Source: Talinum fruticosum
Lineage: Eukaryota; Streptophyta; Magnoliopsida; Caryophyllales; Talinaceae
NCBI GenBank assembly: GCA_021018815.1
Contig: JAITYX010000087.1
Location: 1,430,001-1,494,000, forward strand
Direction of reading: 5' to 3'
DNA: 64,000 bases
The translations under genes were made by a program, and so were the position numbers. The first letter of the stretch is position 1, and each line of letters begins with the position of its first letter. Shown one piece after another: positions 24,313-35,214 of the stretch. The notes under the pieces are model-generated. The model saw only the letters and a program-made list of their open reading frames with translations, was not told where the DNA came from and made no database searches.

Positions 24313-25250
24313 TTATTTTGTCCTCCGGAGGACTTGAATTCGTATAATGACTCCGCAGCCGCAATAGTGGAGCAGAGGTCTTGCGTTTCCCTGCATTTTA
24401 AGTTCCATCTTGGCCGATCCACATAGGCCATCGAGGAAAAAAAAAAAGATGTCTTGCTCCCCCATGCTAGGAATTTCCAAGAGTAGCTCTTGGAATTCCT
24501 TAACATACTCCCGGATGTGACCCTTCTTATGTTGGAGGTGTCTAAGCTTGGCCTTGGGCTCATGTTCGGTATCCCCTTTGAAATGCTTCTTAAGTTCTCC
24601 CTTAAATGCCTCCCAAGTATCGATGGGACTACACCCTCTTTTGATTTCATCGGAACGCATCACCACCATGCAAGAGTGGTGTCTTTAAGAAAGAGGGAAA
24701 CATTGCTTACCTTTTGTGCATCCTCCTTGATGCTTATTGATCCGACGTAAGCCTCAAGCCCCCATATAAATTTGTTGATTTCACTAATGCTCCTAGCTTG
24801 CCCCATTGAAGTTAGGAGGCTTGGATGCATTCACCTTTGGGGTAGTTATCACTTGGACGGACCCACGGCCATGTACAATTTAACTTGTTCTTTGAGCTCT
24901 TAGACCTTCCCTCTTTGCATGTTGGGAACGACCTTATAAGCATCGAGCTTACCATCCTTGGCTCTAACTATGGCTTTTAGGGCCGTCATCTCCTTAGTGA
25001 AGTCTGCGACTACCGTATTTAAGGCACCTTGCATCTCCTCCTTGAGCCTCGAGCTCTCCAACTTGGACTATATCTCCGTAACACATTGGTTCATGCCTTC
25101 GACTAGCTCCCTTAAGTCGGACATGTGGACATGCAACTGTTTAAGTCGTTCCTCGAAATTGGAAAACAATTCCCTTGACTTCGCTCAACCCTTACGCCAC
25201 CTTACTAGGGCTTCTTTAGGTGACGATCAAATGGTTTCCCAAACTTTGAA
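24313..25250 (-). pseudogene. Gypsy gag capsid region
   Basis: The minus-strand frames include a helical leader (MTALKAIVRAKDGKLDAYK), then SKPPNFNGARSISEINKFI, LKDTTLAWWW, and the capsid core IDTWEAFKGELKKHF, followed by LRHLQHKKGHIREYVKEFQE and FFLDGL. This is the Retrotrans_gag pattern (W-x-F-x-x-x-L, L-x-x-L-x-Q, Y-x-x-x-F, F-x-x-GL). It forms the particle shell of the retrotransposon. Frame changes and stops are present, and no protease or reverse transcriptase follows before the 3' LTR. Confidence 0.75.
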
Positions 25251-25561
25251 ATTGATACCAATTCTCACGAGGTGATAATTCACACAAACTCAACACCTGT
25301 GCGGCACTAGCGAACTACACAGAAAACCCTTCTTAGCTTGGTTATAAGCCTTCAAGATTGCTTGACTTAGGCTTGTTTGAAAAGCTAACAAAGCAAGAAA
25401 ACACTTAAAGAGTCCGGGAGAATGCTTGTGTATTACTTTACTTGGAAACTTGGATTGATCTTGGATGCTTAGAAAATAAGCCTCTTTGGGAGTATATATA
25501 GTTTCTCACCTTTTTAATGTACGATGGAGATCTATTTGATCTAACAGTCTCGATTCATCCT

Positions 25562-27085
25562 TGAAGACTCGAGACATCTGCTCTATATCTTTCGAGTCAT
25601 GCAAAAGGAATCAGGTATAACGATGTCATTTATATAGAGTTTTGATTCCAAGGCATTCTCTCGTGTCTTAGAAACTTACTTGAGTGAAATAGTATCTTTT
25701 CTATGCGATTTGGCCTTCACTTATCTCTTTAATCGCTTTTCGGTTAGCGACTCAGAAAACTTGTTCTTTATTCCGAGTCCACTCTCACTCAGAATCGACT
25801 TGTGATTATCTACTCTATTGTTTGCAAAGTCGGCATTCGTAGTTCTTTTCGTGCTTAGTCTACATCAAGTATTTCCCACTCGATATTCGTTATGGAACTT
25901 GATTCTTTACCTAAGACTAAGTCATATGGAATTCCGAGTATCATGGATATTAGACTCAGAAAATTCCATTTCTCTTCGACTCGAGATAATCAATTACGTA
26001 ATTTTCATAATTATTTTATTATCTGCGTCTAACCTTGGACCAAAGTATTTTATACTTTGAGAACCGAAGGTGTTTTACTTTTGTAGGTTATTCAATCGAG
26101 GATATCTTTTCAAACTACAAAAGTAGCCGGCTTCGAACGTCAAATCACTAGCGAGATATGGCTTTTCACCTTCCCTGCTTTAGTCCCGGAAGATTGTGTC
26201 GAAGCCATGCGCTTCCATATCCGGAAAGCTGGAACGCTAAGCCTAACGGTGGTTTCCACCTCATTTTTCAAGACACAACCGATGGTTTTGGGACTTCCAA
26301 GAGAGTTAAACCGTTGTCCAACGTCCATATTTCAACGGATACTTTCGAGTGACTCGAAAGCCCTTATCAACGGTCACGAGAGGACTCTTGGTCAGCGAGA
26401 TGAGGATAACGGCTACTCTGCTGGGTTATCTATAAATAGAAGCCACTTCACAAGACTTGAAGGTTGCCGAACATATTGTCTATACACTTACTTGATAGAA
26501 GTCATTGTATTTACTCTCAATCTTCAACTTACAACTCCCACTCGTAATTCATTACTTTACGAGTTGTAAGGTCTTGTACTCGTTACAAACTCTTCTTACA
26601 TTCTTTGTAAGGTCCCTTGACTAAGCTGTAAGGGTTAACTCGGCTTAGTTGTCCCTAAGCTGTAAGGGTTATCTCAGCTAGGAAGTACTAGATCGAGATA
26701 AGGGAACTTCGAGTCTAGGAAAACTTGTATAGAGTTGTCCAAGGGAGCAACTCGGGTTCGATCAAGTTCACGGTATTTTGTGGACTCAAAATAGTGGATT
26801 TGACTTCGTGTCCGGATTGACACGGGCCGTGGTTTTCTGCCCCGGGAGGGTTTCCACGTAAAATCTCTGTGTTCACTTTACGAGTTCATTCTAGGCTCGG
26901 ACGGCCTTAGTGCTCTTGCTTCTTCGATTCACCGACTTCGAGTCCAATCTTTTCGACTCTGTCTTTAGACTCGGAATCTGTCTTTGCAACATTTACGCAC
27001 AAAAGTGAGGTTCTTTCTAAAAGAATTTTCTATCACCCTATTCACCCCCTCTAGGGTGACTCGGACTCTCCCGGGCAAATCTTCA
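25562..27085 (+). mobile_element. Solo LTR of the Sirevirus family
   Basis: The sequence runs from TGAAGACTCGAGAC to GGGCAAATCTTCA and is closely similar along its whole length to the LTRs at 48361 and 57571. It is flanked by a perfect ATCCT duplication (25557-25561 and 27086-27090). It lies inside the 5' LTR of the gag-only gypsy element, whose sequence resumes exactly after the duplication. Open frames at 25818-26569 are LTR sequence. Confidence 0.95.
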
Positions 27086-27849
27086 ATCCTCTAGAATCCT
27101 TCATAAAAATATTTACAATTGTATACAAGTGTGGAAGATTATGGAACATTGTGAAACCTTATAGAACAATGAAGAAAGTTCTAGAGAATTTTGGGTTGTT
27201 CTGGAGCATTCCGTGGCACATAGTAAGAGCTTTTGCAAAAAGTCCAACAAGACTCCAACCTAAAATCCTAGTCCAACCACCCTCTAACCTGAAAAAAATT
27301 TAAGCGAGCAATGACTAGAAACCTCTCCCAAACGCCCCTCCCAATTAGTGTCTCCAACTTCAAAAGCCTATCCTAACCAATGTTCAATCCCAGAAGACCC
27401 CATATAAGATCCCAAGCCCCATAAGCTTCCCCTTTATAACTTTAAAGGGTTAAATTTAAATACTTTGATCATCAATCATCCTAAAAATGAAGTCTTAATT
27501 TCCTTAACACCTTACCTATGGAACAATTGTTCCATGCCGTATTTTGGTAGCAAGGGCTACATTTGAAAAAGGGAATAACCTGGGAAAAAATGAGGGTTTT
27601 CATTCTTCACTTATTAGAGGTAGGATAGTTCAAAAAAATTCAGAACCTCTAAATTGAACCATGAACCAGCCAAACCGAACTATTCATTAGGTAAATCGAA
27701 CCAATTAAAAATTTGATTAACCGAACCGCAAAACCAATAATTTTTTTATTAACTAAAATCGACATAGTCACCTTTTGTTTTATTTTTTTACGTAATTTTT
27801 TTAAAAATATCGAGTTGTTTTTCGTTTATTTTTTGAAATAGAAGAGTCG

Positions 27850-29663
27850 TAACTTGAACATTAATTGTGGGATTAGAGGAATAATTGGGCCTCTCTTGGT
27901 TGATCGCGGTACTTTTCCCCTCATTGATACACCAATTCGGTTGCATTTACGCCCGTATTCGCTAAATTCTCTCACTCTCATCTCTTTCTCTCTTGTCTCT
28001 ACCCGAGTTTCATTTTATTTCACAAAACGCTTCCGCTCGAATCTCCCTAGCTCCTGTCGTTACTATGCCGAAATCTAATCAAGTTTGGAGTCTTATAGGT
28101 CGGTCTACCTAAGCATGCTAATTGAATCATCCAAGTCCATTTTCCCCTTTATTTTAGTCATTTTATTAATTTCTTTTAATTTTTATTTTTTAAAATTTTG
28201 GTATTGTGGTTTTGGAAACGATGTAATGTCATTTACTTTTCACTCCGCCCCATGTAATAATTTGGATTTATCGCTTTGTTTTATAACTTTTTTCATTGCT
28301 TTTATATGATTTGTTTGATTTTACTTGAATTATTGACACTTTACTACCTTGTAATATCAACAAATGATTAAAAAAAGTCTTGAAGGTATCGAAAATAATA
28401 ACTTATATCTTCACCTTCGGATATTGAATCATTGGTTTAGGCTAATGGAGTTCCTTTTTGAAAATATTTCCTAATTTTGAGTTTTTTCCTTTTCGGTTGT
28501 CCCTTTAGTTTAAAATCAAATTAGGAAAGCGATTTATTTTGTTAGTTTTTGTTGAAAACTGAATGATGAATCCTCTTTAATCTTTTTCTCTCCAATAATT
28601 ATCTCAATATTTTTTTTTTTTTACGGAAAATGAAAGTTATTTTGGAACCGGACTTGCAGTCCAAGCCTTCGACCGAGGCTGCTTCAACGGTATGGGCTAG
28701 AAAATCGGAGTCGCCCAAACGCCCTAGTTGGCTAGATCCAACTAATGTGGCACTACCTAGGCCCGGCTCCTGGTCCTAGGGGTAAGCAAAACAACTAGGG
28801 TACTAGGTCTCGAATCCAAACCCGATCTGGACCCGTCGGGTCCGGATCCGAATCCGGTTGAAGCTGGATTTGGGACCAAGTCCAATTTTTAGAACCCCCA
28901 ATTATAACCAAATCCAGGAACTGGTAGTAAAAGTTAGACCTAGACCAGGACCGAGTTACTCGGGTCCCCGATTTATATTATATATATATATAGATTATTT
29001 GAGACTTTTTCTTTATGTTTTTTTCCATGATATTTTTAAGATTCAAACTTGTAATTTGGTATTATATGTTGCATGTGGATTTGAGACTTTCTGTTTTATT
29101 ATAGATGTTAGATTTGAAACTTTTTGTAGTAGTCATAATTACATAATTGTATGTTTCGTATTATTAGATTGAATGCATTAGAAATATTGGATAATTATAG
29201 GTCAAAACTTTACAAAAAAATTAAAAACGAAAAATCACAAAAACTCAAACGGTGTGAAGCAAACAACCAAGTACGCTGTCCCGGACTCAATCCCATTGGG
29301 TACCCGGTCCCACGAGTCCGGGACCGGTTCCAGATTTCTAAACCCGACCTTAACCGGGTTTGGGAGTGGGTCCAGATTTCTTGACCCGGTTCTAACTTGG
29401 TGCGGGATCAAGTCCGGCCAAAATGACCGCGTATCCGATCCGGCTCATCCCTACCTGGTCCTCGCAATCTCTCTGCTCGGATCGGTGATCCTCGCTGTCT
29501 AGAACAAATTCTTTTCTATTTGGCTATTTTGAAAATTCAAAAATTCTTTTCGAAAATAAAATGGTTTCTAAAAACCATCCGCCTATTAACTTAAAAATCG
29601 AGCCTTAGTCTTCCATAAACACATATCTTTGAACTTGACATTTGTAGGTCATGGTTCTTATAG
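27850..29663 (+). repeat. Tat-like LTR, plus orientation, interrupted by a hAT element
   Basis: It shows the same order of blocks as the LTRs at 190 and 14289 read in reverse: a CTCTCATCTC-rich leader, a TTTATTTTAG/TTTTATTGC-rich stretch, a GGAGTTCCTTTTTGAAAATA block, and a GAAAATAAAATGG-type tail. It ends just before a primer-binding site at 29664. The upstream border is unclear and may be truncated. I see no gene in 27226-27850. Confidence 0.55.
28777..29453. mobile_element. hAT nonautonomous element (677 bp) with perfect 8-bp duplication
   Basis: The termini are TAGGGGTAAGC and, on the minus strand, TAGGGATGAGC. Both flanks carry CCTGGTCC (28769-28776 and 29454-29461). Subterminal regions are rich in GGACCCG and CCGGGTT motifs, while the centre is AT-rich and noncoding. 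It sits inside the Tat-like LTR. Confidence 0.92.
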
Positions 29664-29682
29664 TGGCAACTTCGTTAGGGAC
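29664..29682 (+). other. Primer-binding site of the Tat-like element
   Basis: TGGCAACTTCGTTAGGGAC closely resembles the TGGCGACTCCGCTGGGG primer sites used by Tat/Ogre elements. It lies directly after the LTR tail and fixes the plus orientation. Confidence 0.6.
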
Positions 29683-29854
29683 ACCTATTAAGAAGGTGAG
29701 ACTCGAAAATTAGAATTATAAGTTTTTATTGTGTTTATATTAGGAATGTTTGTATTTAGGCGTTGTCGTAGTTAGGGGGTAGATGATTCTATTCTTATTA
29801 CCCTTTTCGAGAGAATTGAATTACTACCTCAGTGGGTCCACTCAACTTACTACT

Positions 29855-31208
29855 TGAAGGTTTGCTCTTGGAGAGGTTAAGTCACCCTAAAAGGGGGTGA
29901 ATAGGATGATGAAAGAGTTTTGAGAAATTATAGACTGTTTTGCACGTAGACCGACTTATAAACAAATTCCGAGTCTAGATTGGATGCAAAAAGTGAAATA
30001 CACAAAGAAGTACGTGGACACCCTCATGGGGCGAGAAAATCACGGATAGTGCTAATCCAAGCACCAAGTCAAATCCACTAATTGAATCCATAATTACAAG
30101 GACTCGACTCTTTACGGTGTTGCTCCCTTAGACAATTCCTTTACAAGTTTTCCTAGACTCGAAGTTCCCTTATCCGATCTAGTACTTCCTAACCGAGATA
30201 ACTTTTACGAGTCGGGGACAAGTGAGCTGAGTTAACCCTTACAGCTCAGTCAAGGTACTTAGAAAGAAAGTAGAAATAGTAGAAGTGATTACAAGACTTT
30301 CTTTACAACTCAAAAAGTAAGAAAATACAGATTAGGAGTTGTAAGCGAAGATTGAGTAAGAATGCACTAAGTAAGTGTTAAGCAATACGTTCAGCAATCT
30401 TAAAGTCTTGAGAAGTGGCTTCTATTTATACACGATAAGGAAGAATGACCATTGTGACTTGTTACTGGACTTGTGAGCTTCAATAGCCATTATAACGTCT
30501 AGTCTAAGTCACTTAGAAAATGATCCGTTGAGATGTGAATGTTGTGAAGTGGTCCTTGGCTAAAAATTGGTCCATTCCTCCGGTTGTGATTGAAGTCCGA
30601 GGTAAAAACAACCGTTAAGACCCAAAGTTGTTGTTTACCGGATTCGAAACAAAAACCCCGACACAACATCTAAGCCATATCCAAAATTGTTGATTTACGT
30701 GTGTTGGTGTTTAACGGGTAGAAACCGACTGCTTTTATATTTCAAAAATAGATTAGGCTTGTTTAATCAACCTACAAAAGCAAATCAAAGTGGTACTCAA
30801 AGTATAAAAATACTTTGGTCCAAGTTAGATAAAGATAATAGTTAATTCAAAGAAATTAAACACTTAATTATTTTCAGCCTAAAAGAATGGAATTTTCCGA
30901 GTCTAATATTCATTAGGTTCAAATTCCATCTTGAGTCTATACTTAAAATGATCAAGTTAGAAAGAATAAAGCATCAGGATACATAAACTTGATCAAGTAA
31001 ATAATTTCAACAAATAAACTAACTTAGAAAGTGGAATTAACGTTGTAATAATTCATTTTCACTTGAAACACGGTTAAGAATGTTATGCTTGATGAATGGT
31101 TTCGAGTGGGTCAAAACATAATGAAAACTTAGATATGAGTTTCTTCAAAACTTAAAATGACTTCGAATCAAAACTATAGAGAGATAGAGAGTTATACCCG
31201 AGTCTTCA
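29855..31208 (-). mobile_element. Diverged solo Sirevirus LTR, minus orientation
   Basis: On the minus strand it starts TGAAGACTCGGGTATAAC at 31208 and ends CAAGAGCAAACCTTCA at 29855. It contains the family blocks TTCACCCCCT, AAGTACTAGATCGGATAAG and TGGACCAAAGTATTTTATAC. No primer site or purine tract adjoins either end. Flanks CTACT and TTATT match at only three positions, consistent with an old solo LTR. It separates the Tat-like primer site from its gag. Confidence 0.85.
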
Positions 31209-31984
31209 TTATTGACCGTGTTATTTCTTTCCACTCGTAGTACACTCTCTTGATTCATGATTGAGAGAGCACCTAGATATTCAACTCTCACTATGCAACC
31301 CATGGGAGACAAAATGTCCAAACTATGAGCCACTATATTAAACATAGAACTCTTTTTTAGGTTGGAACTCATTTGTGTGCTTGTACGTGATTGCTTTTTT
31401 ATTTAATCCTTTTCTTTAAGCCTCCACATATAGTGAGTTTTGACTTAGTCAAGCCTAATAATTCTTGTATTGGGGCCAAAATAAATAATAAGATTTTTAA
31501 GTCGAGTCTCTTCTTTGCATTTAGCCAAATTTAAAAATCTTTTTCCCCTTGAAGTCGATCCGTGTCTACATTCTAGTTGGGTTTAGGAGTTTTCTTTTAA
31601 GCTCAGTCCACCTTTCTTTCGTGTCCTAGCCACAAAGTTAGGTTTCCTTCCACTGCCTAGGTCTAAGGACAGATTTGAGCCTCATACACCTTGTCTTTTT
31701 TTGGTCGATCTTTCTTTGTTTTTTCCTTTTTTCTGCATTTTCTACATCCGGAAAAAACTCATGTCAAAAATATTCTCCATTTTAACAATTCGTTTTTTAT
31801 AGGTCATCAAGACTAGAACTTAAGCTCCCTTTGGATTTTCTTAAAGAGCTAGTTTTGAGAACCTATTTTTCTTTAGGACAGGATAGGGAAGCCTAATAGG
31901 TACTCATCGGAATCCTCACTCAAATGTTGGAGAGACTAGAGATCTAAGAGCCTACTTCGATACTCAGCCCACAAATAAGTATAG

Positions 31985-33350
31985 TGCCTAACTCACCTCT
32001 CAACATGTCCGGAGAAGAACCTGCCTCCTTTATTGACCCCGATCAACCAACTTACCAAGAAAATTGAGGAAAAGCTGCAGGCCCAAGATGAGGGAATCAA
32101 GGTCATGGCTAAGGCCATTGAAACACCGACACAAAATTTGGAAAAGGAGGAAAAACGAGAAGGGGAAAAACATAACGTGACCCTAAAGACGATATACCTA
32201 AGTCCGAAAAGGAAAACGTATTTCGATCCTAGAGTAGACCAAATAGAGAAGCTGCTCCGAGAGTCCTCTATGTTTAAGAGTTAACACCTCGATCGTGCAG
32301 GATTCACTTCAATTCGAAGGGAAAATTTCCCCCAAAATTCATCAAGCCTAACATCAAGTTCCACGAGATAGAGAACCACTACCACCAAGTGAAAAATTTC
32401 ATAGGGGCAATAACCTTATAATATGTACCAGAAGACACATAAAATGTCATCTTTTCCTGGACATTTGATAAAGACGTTATGAAGTGGTACAACATTGTTG
32501 ACCCACATAAGGTCACGAACTCGGGTTGACCTTTGCAGGGAGGTTTTACATCTATAATCCTACAAGACATATCCGCGATCAGTCTTTGTAACCTGGAACT
32601 AATAAGGAAGGACAAAAAGGAAAGTTTCAACGCCTTTCTTATTCGCTGAAGAGAAAAAGCTTCCACATGGTAGACCTACGCTCGGGAAAAAAAAAAAAAA
32701 CTTTGCTATTGGAGGAGGAATTATCACTTTTGGAAACAAGGATCTACCCCAATAAGCATTACACCCAACAATGTTTATACCTTATTGTTCCTTTGACTAC
32801 GGTAGACAATGGGTCAACTATAATTATATGCCCTTGGAGAACCGCCAAGAGGTTGGGGATAAGAGAGAACAATGTCTCTAAGCAAACTATACATATTAGA
32901 GCACATGAAAACTCTAAGATAATGGTCCCAGGCACAATCACTTTCCCAATACATGTGGGACCAATAACCAAGAATGTAGAGTTTCAAGTTTTGGACATCC
33001 TGCTACATTCAATTTACTTTTGGGACATCCATGGCTCCATTACTATTAGGCAGTGCCTTCTCCACTACACCAAAAGGTGAAAATGCTTATTAAGGGGCAA
33101 TTGATACCCATAAATAGTGATGATTTATGTGCCACAATCACTAACAAAGAGATAGTTGTAGAAATAGAGCATAACGCAACAACGAAAAATTGTATGCCTT
33201 TGAGATTATGGCAGCATTAGAAAAGGAAAAGGCATTATTTGACTTTGATAATTATTCCAACTCTAATGTACATGCCATGCTCAAAGAAAAGGGGCATTTT
33301 CCAAGTTTGGCGATAGGCAAGAGAGAACAACGACAAGTTGATCCCCCTTA
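31985..33350 (+). pseudogene. Tat-like gag and aspartic protease relic
   Basis: Gag pieces are KIEEKLQAQDEGIKVMAKAI (32060-32120), FPPKFIKPNIKFHEIENHY (about 32325-32385), and FDKDVMKWYNIVDPHKV (about 32465-32515). A protease-like region follows at 32667-33060: VDNGSTIIICPWRTAKRLGI, with the active-site triad in the form DNGS, then FQVLDI. Sequence typical of the segment after the Tat protease reaches about 33350. No reverse transcriptase follows, because LINE sequence begins instead. Multiple stops break it. In an intact element, gag forms the particle and the protease matures it. Confidence 0.7.
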
Positions 33351-33399
33351 ACTCCCACAAATAATTACTTGTTTCGGCTTAGGCTTCATTTTAACTTTT

Positions 33400-34400
33400 C
33401 CATATGCTCCATAACAAATGAAACATTCTAATTATTTGATCCGGTTTTTCAAAATCCTGAACCTATTAATTATGTCATTCAAAGATAAGTTATGTAATTG
33501 ACTTATTTTCAGTTCCCCCACTTATACTCGAAATGTTTTATCCCAATTTTCCTTTATACGGGAACACCTGTGAAAAAGATGATTAATTTATTCACAATTA
33601 TTTGGACACAACGGACATATAGGATCAATATTAATACCTCTTTTAGCAAAAGTGGATAAAGCATCGTGTCCTATTTACCATAGAAAAGTTTTCAATTTGG
33701 GCATAATATCCATATTCAATATCCAAGCAAATTCCCATGTCGATGAATTAGAGGGAATATTATGTGCATTCTATGTTGCCGACTTTGTAATGAACTTACC
33801 ACTACTAGATAAACCCCAACAAGTAGAGTCTTCAATATCATGAGTAGGTAGGGGGATAGTCTTAATTAATGACAAATATCGGTCGGAAGAAAGGAATTAA
33901 GGTGTACAAGATCTCACTCCTTTATTGGTGTTAATACATTCACTAACTGTTGCATCCACTAACTGTTGGTGTTAATACATTCACTAACTACTCCGATGAC
34001 TATTGTCATGATAATCCAAAAGCCTTAAATTACCACACCAAGTATCATACTAGAATTTTGTTTTCTTGGCATTGCCTATTTTCCATCTTAAAACCTTTTT
34101 AAAAGATCTCTTTACTTGAGTAAACATTTCCAAGCTCAAGAGTCGAAGGTTTAATTTTCCTTCGAAAAAAAAATTCATAAATAATGGATATTTGGATCTC
34201 ACAATTTTCAGCCAAAAATTATCATATTCATTAAGACATTTCCATATAAGTTTACGTAAAAAGACTTGGTTAACTGCTTCTGATTTTTCTTAAACCCAAC
34301 CCTCCCAATTTTTTTGGAGCATATATTTTAAATTAAGACACCATTGATTATCCTATAACATTATGAGATTGTTTTTTTTTAAAATCACGATTAGTCTTAT
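33400..34400 (-). pseudogene. L1-type LINE relic (end of reverse transcriptase and zf-RVT domain)
   Basis: Read downward, the minus strand encodes EAVNQVFLRKLIWKCLNEY, then FWLKIVRSKYP, then CWGLSSSGKFITKSAT, then STWEFAWILNMDIMPKLKTF, and finally DPICPLCPNNCE with INHLFHRC. This order matches the region after the reverse-transcriptase core and the C-terminal zinc-binding domain (zf-RVT) of plant L1 elements. Stops are scattered. A 38-bp tandem duplication (TTGGTGTTAATACATTCACT) lies near 33930-33990. No poly(T) marks the 3' end at the low side. Confidence 0.75.
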
Positions 34401-34499
34401 CAAGAGGCAAAGATTATTTTGAGGACAAATATTTTTACGTATAATATTGCACTATTTGAAATATTCACGGTTACTTTACTTTATACCTAGGAGAGTGCC

Positions 34500-35214
34500 A
34501 CAGAAAAAAAAAAAAAAAAAGTCATGCATGCCTAGTAACTATTTAAAATCTAGGTTAACTTACTGTAGTTCCTATGAATATTGAAAAAATTAGTGGAAGA
34601 AAAAGGTTACCACCCAAATGAATATCACAATAATGTAATAAGCGAGCTATCTGTTTTATTCATACATCTAACGCCGATCTTCACCTTGAAGACAAGTAAC
34701 GCGGGGGGATGGGGGGAGGTATAACGCGAAGATGTGTATTTTTTCTATAAAAATTGGCTCAAGAACTTCCTATGGTGGGTATTAACGAATTGACAAAATC
34801 AACTGCCATTCTGGCCTTCAGTAATGAATAAACAAAGTAGAGTCGGCTTCACAGATTCTTTACAGCCGGACATTACATTCCAGGAGTATCTAATTCGGCT
34901 AATTCCTCATTTTCCTCAGACAGTTTGGATGTCGAATACTTGGACCAACTTACAAGATCACAATTTTACGACCACAAAAATTACAATTACTTGGGGGAAT
35001 TTCTTGACCCAATGGGGTACCCAAGGCAGAAAGTAAATGAACTGTAGCACTGCAGCCAGGCAGGATACTTTCCTTTTCTTCCTCAAACCAATGTATACCC
35101 CGAAAACTAAGCAGCGGAGTCCATTTAACTGTATTGTATACAACATAGAATCTAACCACTGCTTCTTTCACATATACGTGTACAATTTTTGGGGAAGCAT
35201 GTTGGAGTGATGTG
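34500..35214. other. Intergenic DNA and probable NIPA 3' UTR
   Basis: The NIPA stop is at 35215. A minus-strand AATAAA (near 34653-34660) is the nearest plausible poly(A) signal, about 560 bp on. An A18 tract lies at 34501-34519. No other gene is seen. Confidence 0.35.

Larger units (their letters stand above)
23729..27220 (-). mobile_element. Gag-only Ty3-gypsy element (internal deletion) with a solo LTR inserted
   Basis: In minus orientation, LTRs of about 430 bp flank a 1.1 kb internal region. The left (3') LTR at 23729-24158 is preceded on its strand by the purine tract AAGTGGGGAGGA. The right (5') LTR spans 25264-27220 and contains a later 1.5 kb solo Sirevirus LTR. Just inside the 5' LTR is TTGGTATCA (reverse complement of 25250-25258), matching the start of an initiator-methionine tRNA primer site. 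Internal coding is gag only. Flanking 5-mers TAGAA and TAGTA differ at one position. The element lacks pol and would need help in trans. Confidence 0.75.

Noticed and set aside
25818..26569. Open frames repeated at 48615-49153 and 57825-58444
   Set aside because: They are conserved only because they lie in copies of the same Sirevirus LTR. LTRs of this kind do not normally encode protein.
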